From contig JAPPOQ010000015.1 in the NCBI GenBank assembly GCA_028817895.1, positions 1-64,000 on the forward strand: a DNA stretch of 64,000 nucleotides, read 5' to 3'. Shown here piece by piece: positions 59,931-64,000 of this stretch; the first letter of the stretch is position 1, and each line of letters begins with the position of its first letter. The notes under the pieces are model-generated. The model saw only the letters and a program-made list of their open reading frames with translations. It made no database searches and had not been told where the DNA came from. Made by a program: the position numbers and the translations under genes. This stretch comes from Ahrensia sp. Lineage in GTDB: Bacteria > Pseudomonadota > Alphaproteobacteria > Rhizobiales > Rhizobiaceae.

Positions 59931-62111
59931 ATGTCAGATGACCGAATTGATGTCGCAGGCCTCAAAGTTGCCCGCCAATTGCATGATTTTATCGTCAACG
60001 AGGCCATCCCGGGCACTGGTATCGAGGCCGACCATTTCTGGCAGTCGCTGAGCACAATCATCTCCGAATTGGCGACACGCAATGCCGAATTGCTTCAGCG
60101 CCGCGCCGAATTGCAGAAACAGATCAGCGACTGGCACCGAGACAATCCGGGTCCGATCGCCGACATGGATGCCTATCAGGGCTTCTTGCGCAAGATCGGT
60201 TATCTGGTTCCGGAAGGACCGGATTTTAAAGTGGCCACGGCAAGTGTCGATCCTGAGATTGCCACAACGCCTGGCCCGCAGCTTGTCGTGCCCGTGCTCA
60301 ATGCGCGCTATGCACTCAATGCCGCAAATGCCCGCTGGGGCTCGCTCTATGATGCGCTTTATGGAACCGACGCGATTTCTGAAAGCGACGGCGCTGAAAA
60401 GGGCAAGGGTTACAACCCGGTGCGTGGCGACAAGGTTATCGCATGGGGCCGCGCGTTTCTTGACCGCTCCATGCCGTTGGCTCTTGGGTCTTGGGATCAG
60501 GCTATCGGTTTCTCAGTGGAACATGGGAAGCTTGCTATCGCTATGGCCGGTGGCAATGCAACGGGCCTGGCGGATGCGTCTCAGTTTGCTGGTTACAATG
60601 GAACAGAGGCAGGCCTCGACAATATCCTGATGAAAACCAATGGTTTGCACGCCGATGTGGTGATCGATCGTCAGCATCCCATTGGCAAGAACGATCAGGC
60701 AGGCATCGCCGACATTGTTCTTGAATCCGCACTGACTTCGATCATGGACAATGAAGATTCCATCGCCGCCGTTGATGCCGAGGACAAGGCGCTCGCCTAT
60801 CGGAACTGGCTTGGCCTGATGAAAGGCGATCTGGAAGATACGTTTGACAAGGGTGGCAAATCCGTCACCCGCCGCCTCAATGGTCCACGCAGCTATCTCG
60901 ATGCTCATGGCAAGGCGATCGAACTCAAGGGTCAGGTTTTGATGCTGACGCGCAATGTCGGGCATCTGATGACCAATCCCGCGATCCTCTATGGTGAGAA
61001 TTCCGAAGTGCCGGAAGGCATCATGGACGCCATGGTGACGGCCCTTTGCGCACTGCACGATATTGGCGGCGCTGGCGGCGAGGGACGTGGCGTCAACTCG
61101 GTTCAGGGATCCATGTATGTGGTGAAGCCGAAGATGCACGGACCGGAGGAAGTCGCCTTCGCTGTCGCTCTGTTTGATCGCGTCGAGGATGCGCTGGGCA
61201 TGCCGCGCAACACCATAAAAATGGGCATTATGGACGAGGAGCGACGTACGACCGTCAATCTGAAAGAGTGCATTCGCGCTGCCAAGGACCGGGTGTGCTT
61301 TATCAATACTGGCTTCCTGGACCGCACCGGCGATGAAATTCACACCGCTATGGAAGCCGGTCCGATGATCCGCAAGGCGGATATGAAGCAGGCGGCCTGG
61401 ATCGATGCCTATGAGCGCTGGAATGTCGATGTCGGCCTTCAATGCGGGCTTCAGGGACATGCACAGATCGGCAAAGGCATGTGGGCCGCGCCTGACCTGA
61501 TGTCCGATATGCTGGAACAGAAGATCGGCCACCCCAAAGCGGGTGCCAACTGCGCGTGGGTTCCCTCACCAACCGCAGCCACGCTTCACGCGACGCACTA
61601 TCATGAGGTTGACGTTCATGCGGCTCAGGCCGGCCTGAAGGCTCGCGACCGCGCTGCGTTGACCGACATTTTGTCGGTTCCAGTTGCAGAACGCCCGAAT
61701 TGGTCCGCCGAGGACATTCAGCGCGAATTGGACAACAATGCGCAGGGCATTTTGGGTTATGTTGTGCGTTGGGTCGATCAGGGGGTCGGCTGTTCAAAAG
61801 TGCCGGACATCAATGATGTGGGGCTGATGGAAGACCGTGCGACTTGCCGCATTTCCAGCCAGCACATGGCCAACTGGCTGCGTCACGGTATCGTCAGCAA
61901 AAGCCAGATCATGGAAACGATGACCAGAATGGCGGCCGTCGTCGATCAGCAAAATGCTGGCGATGCAGCCTATGAGCCGATGGCTGGCAATGAAAGCCAG
62001 AGCATCGCGTTTCAGGCCGCGATTGACCTTGTTCTGGATGGGGCTGTGCAACCAAGCGGCTACACCGAACCGATTCTGCATCGCAGACGGCTCGAGAAGA
62101 AGGCGGGTTAG
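59931..62111 (+). CDS. glcB: Malate synthase G
   Basis: This monomeric malate synthase of 726 residues condenses glyoxylate with acetyl-CoA, used in the glyoxylate shunt and in glycolate use. It has the G-type length and order: [60 protein letters not shown], and the core [20 protein letters not shown] with [23 protein letters not shown] then [20 protein letters not shown]. The ATG after GGGAG is used; a GTG four codons earlier is possible. Isocitrate lyase is not in the window. No regulator stands beside it. Confidence 0.97.
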   Translation: MSDDRIDVAGLKVARQLHDFIVNEAIPGTGIEADHFWQSLSTIISELATRNAELLQRRAELQKQISDWHRDNPGPIADMDAYQGFLRKIGYLVPEGPDFKVATASVDPEIATTPGPQLVVPVLNARYALNAANARWGSLYDALYGTDAISESDGAEKGKGYNPVRGDKVIAWGRAFLDRSMPLALGSWDQAIGFSVEHGKLAIAMAGGNATGLADASQFAGYNGTEAGLDNILMKTNGLHADVVIDRQHPIGKNDQAGIADIVLESALTSIMDNEDSIAAVDAEDKALAYRNWLGLMKGDLEDTFDKGGKSVTRRLNGPRSYLDAHGKAIELKGQVLMLTRNVGHLMTNPAILYGENSEVPEGIMDAMVTALCALHDIGGAGGEGRGVNSVQGSMYVVKPKMHGPEEVAFAVALFDRVEDALGMPRNTIKMGIMDEERRTTVNLKECIRAAKDRVCFINTGFLDRTGDEIHTAMEAGPMIRKADMKQAAWIDAYERWNVDVGLQCGLQGHAQIGKGMWAAPDLMSDMLEQKIGHPKAGANCAWVPSPTAATLHATHYHEVDVHAAQAGLKARDRAALTDILSVPVAERPNWSAEDIQRELDNNAQGILGYVVRWVDQGVGCSKVPDINDVGLMEDRATCRISSQHMANWLRHGIVSKSQIMETMTRMAAVVDQQNAGDAAYEPMAGNESQSIAFQAAIDLVLDGAVQPSGYTEPILHRRRLEKKAG

Positions 62112-62130
62112 GGCGCCTCTCCAAAAAATA

Positions 62131-62595
62131 TCAGGCGGCGTTGGCCTTTTCGTCATTGCCCAGAAGGCTGTAGATGATGTCGCGGTCATCGGTCTGACGC
62201 AAGGCCGCGAGCGTATCGGCGTTGCGCATGATGCGGGCGATGCGAGACAGCGCCTTGAGGTGGTCAGCACCGCTGCCTTCGGGCGCGATTATTGCGAAGA
62301 CGAGGTCCACCGGCTCATCATCCATCGCGTCAAACGGCACCGGTTTGGCGAGCCGCGCAAAAACGCCCGTGATGCGGTCAAGATCCGGAAGTTTCCCATG
62401 CGGGATCGCAACGCCATTGCCAATTCCCGTCGAGCCGAGCCGCTCACGTTGCAGCAGCAACTCGAAAATTGTGCGCGGATCGCGACCGGTTTCAGCCGCC
62501 GCAACATCGGCGATGTCGCTCAGAAGCTGCTTCTTGGAATTGGACTTCGCATTCGCGATCACGGCGTCACGCGAAATTATGTCAATCAATTGCAT
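62131..62595 (-). CDS. ptsN: Nitrogen PTS enzyme IIA (PtsN)
   Basis: PtsN is the last phosphocarrier of the regulatory nitrogen PTS, controlling K+ transport, nitrogen and carbon responses through protein contacts. The 154 residues include the phospho-acceptor His66 in GNGVAIPHGKLPDLDR, VDLVFAIIAPEGSGADHLKA and LSRIARIMRNADTLAAL, all EIIA-Ntr marks. The start MQLIDIISRDAVIA is chosen over long in-frame extensions. It follows hpf on the same strand after 115 bp, in the conserved rpoN-hpf-ptsN neighbourhood. Confidence 0.95.
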   Translation of the reverse strand: MQLIDIISRDAVIANAKSNSKKQLLSDIADVAAAETGRDPRTIFELLLQRERLGSTGIGNGVAIPHGKLPDLDRITGVFARLAKPVPFDAMDDEPVDLVFAIIAPEGSGADHLKALSRIARIMRNADTLAALRQTDDRDIIYSLLGNDEKANAA

Positions 62596-62710
62596 CACTT
62601 CCACCCTGAAGCGGGACGCGCCCGCACTCTCTACATTTGCATTGCGCCCATGGTCCGATAAGCGCTTTACAGTATCCGCCTTGTGGCAAACCGAACTGCA
62701 GCAGTCCGAA

Positions 62711-63289
62711 TTAGGCGCTGCCGGCAATTGAGGCCGGATCGACCCAACCAATATTTCCATCGGAACGGCGGTACACCACATTGACCGTGCCATTGGCTGC
62801 GTTCTTGAACACGTTGACCGGCTCATCCATCAATTCTAGCTGCATGACCGCCATGGCGACTGTCTGGGTGCGCACGGTGACCGAACTTTCCGCAACGACC
62901 AGCGGGGCGAAATCTTCGGCGATTTCCTCATCTTCGTTGGGAGTGGACATCACCGAATAGGCAACATCAAGCCGGTCCTGCGGGTTGTTTCCGGCATGGT
63001 GGTCTTTCAGCTTGCGCTTGTAACGTCGCAAACGCTTTTCGATGCGCTCGGCCGCCTTATCAAAGCTTGCATGCGGATCGGGTTCTCGCGCGCTGGCCTG
63101 CAGGCTGATGCCTGAATCAAGATGCAGCATGCAATCCGCCAGGAAAAACGAGCCCTGTTTCTCCATCGTCACATGGCCGCTGAAACCATGGCCGAAATAT
63201 TTGTCGACGGCTTCGCTGATACGATCTTCGATGCGGGAGCGCAGCGCGTCTCCAATGTCCATATGTTTGCCGGATATGCGCAGCGACAT
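62711..63289 (-). CDS. hpf: Long-form ribosome hibernation promoting factor
   Basis: This 192-residue protein binds the 30S subunit and pairs ribosomes into inactive 100S dimers in stationary phase. The N-terminal S30AE domain is MSLRISGKHMDIGDALRSRI through FDKAAERIEKRLRRYKRKLK. A linker follows, and the C-terminal dimerisation domain holds EPVNVFKNAANGTVNVVYRR and SDGNIGWVDPASI. The two-domain long form alone causes dimers without RMF. It lies between rpoN and ptsN, as in most alphaproteobacteria. The 266 bp upstream to rpoN hold no gene. Confidence 0.95.
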   Translation of the reverse strand: MSLRISGKHMDIGDALRSRIEDRISEAVDKYFGHGFSGHVTMEKQGSFFLADCMLHLDSGISLQASAREPDPHASFDKAAERIEKRLRRYKRKLKDHHAGNNPQDRLDVAYSVMSTPNEDEEIAEDFAPLVVAESSVTVRTQTVAMAVMQLELMDEPVNVFKNAANGTVNVVYRRSDGNIGWVDPASIAGSA

Positions 63290-63555
63290 AAAGTCATCTC
63301 CAAACTATGGTCGGCACAGCAGCTAGCGAAAGTCTACCCAACAAGCCGCGCTGTCGTAACCCCTTGTGGGAAACAGTTAATGCAGATTGCGATGTGCCAA
63401 AAATATGAGGTTTCGAGACCTGCCGCGCAATCACAGTCGCTCCAGATCCCACATATCAGCTCGGACTGGGCCGGAACTGAACTTCGCCGTGCTTATTTCT
63501 GCACAGTGCCATTGTCAATGAATCATTCGTTTTGATCAGCTGGGATGGTGAGGGT

Positions 63556-64000
63556 TCACGCCGGTTCGCGCAAGCGCGCTCTTTCCTCAGCCTGCTTTTC
63601 ACGCCTGCGCTGGACTGAGGAGGGGATCATCATGGCGTCTCGATATTTTGCCACCGTGCGGCGAGCGATTTTGATCCCAGCAGCTTCAAGCGCTGAAACG
63701 ACTGCATCATCGCTCAAAACGGTCGCTGCGGTTTCGCTGTCGATCATCGACTTGATGCGATCGCGAACCGCTTCGGAGGAGTGCGCATCACCATCTCCGG
63801 TGGATGTGATTGCGGTGGTGAAGAAGTATTTCAGCTCGAACATGCCCCGCGGTGTGAGCATGTATTTTCCGCTTGTGACACGACTGACCGAGGATTCATG
63901 CATGTCGATCTCGTCAGCGATCATCTGAAGGGTAAGGGGTTTCAAGCCTCTGACGCCGTGAACCAGAAATGCATCCTGCTTCTTCACGATTTCGCGGGCG
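63556..64000 (-). CDS. rpoN: RNA polymerase sigma-54 factor RpoN, C-terminal part (cut by window edge)
   Basis: Only the last part of sigma-54 is inside the window, continuing past its right edge. It reads AREIVKKQDAFLVHGVRGLK then LTLQMIADEIDMHESSVSRV and TSGKYMLTPRGMFELKYFFT, the helix-turn-helix region. It ends with the RpoN box ARRTVAKYRDAM that reads the -24 element. After the box comes a short basic tail (VQRRREKQAEERARLREP). Sigma-54 serves nitrogen, motility and other enhancer-dependent promoters. The neighbours hpf and ptsN confirm the identity. Confidence 0.95.
   Translation of the reverse strand, partial: AREIVKKQDAFLVHGVRGLKPLTLQMIADEIDMHESSVSRVTSGKYMLTPRGMFELKYFFTTAITSTGDGDAHSSEAVRDRIKSMIDSETAATVLSDDAVVSALEAAGIKIARRTVAKYRDAMMIPSSVQRRREKQAEERARLREPA

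Overview
The window looks like chromosomal DNA of an alphaproteobacterium, most likely a member of the Hyphomicrobiales (Rhizobiales). The evidence is the GC-rich coding, the rhizobial order amidase / lytic transglycosylase / RNase P RNA / rsmH-ftsL-ftsI-murE-murF-mraY-murD-ftsW-murG-murC-murB-ddl-ftsQ-ftsA-ftsZ-lpxC-bamD-recN-ligA, an FtsZ with a long C-terminal linker, the rpoN-hpf-ptsN cluster, a GTTC-N7-GTTC LexA box, TTAA-N7-TTAA CtrA-type boxes and a RIME-like palindromic repeat. No prophage, insertion sequence, CRISPR array, tRNA or rRNA gene was found.

Layout. 1-4.0 kb: PaaI-type thioesterase and CaiB-type CoA-transferase (divergent), a hicAB toxin-antitoxin locus whose hicA is frameshifted in a run of six G, and an overlapping SDR/lipase pair. 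4.1-8.0 kb: a tiny putative exported protein, ettA behind a leader that can hide its ribosome binding site, and a PAS-GGDEF-EAL protein behind a perfect CtrA-type box. 8.0-18 kb: accessory metabolism and regulation (PQQ sugar dehydrogenase, MOSC protein, ArsR-methyltransferase fusion, amidase, EamA exporter), a CpxP/Spy-like + response regulator + histidine kinase operon, a BrnT/BrnA-type toxin-antitoxin pair and a RIME-like repeat. 18-24 kb: a fused 5-oxoprolinase and a coupled YbdK/DUF1194 pair.

24-47 kb is the cell-envelope core: djlA-like and amiD-like genes coupled by a TTGA overlap, a lipoprotein transglycosylase, rnpB, then the division and cell-wall (dcw) cluster on the plus strand. 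These genes make the UDP-MurNAc-pentapeptide (MurB to MurF, Ddl), the lipid-linked precursors (MraY, MurG) and the septal machinery (FtsL, I, W, Q, A, Z). mraZ, which often heads this cluster, is not in its usual place. lpxC has its own sigma70-like promoter. bamD and an SOS-boxed recN-ligA-azlC-azlD chain follow.

53-64 kb: aminopeptidase P, a DUF1127 mini-protein with a strong terminator, a CPA-type antiporter coupled to prmA, a YegD-like Hsp70, malate synthase G, and the nitrogen PTS/stress cluster ptsN, hpf and the 3-prime end of rpoN, cut by the window edge.

Most of the window is conserved and ordinary. I found no convincing wholly new system. The most useful leads are regulatory or structural: the ettA leader, the hicA frameshift, the SOS-linked ligA/azlCD chain, the CtrA-type box on the c-di-GMP gene, and the missing mraZ.
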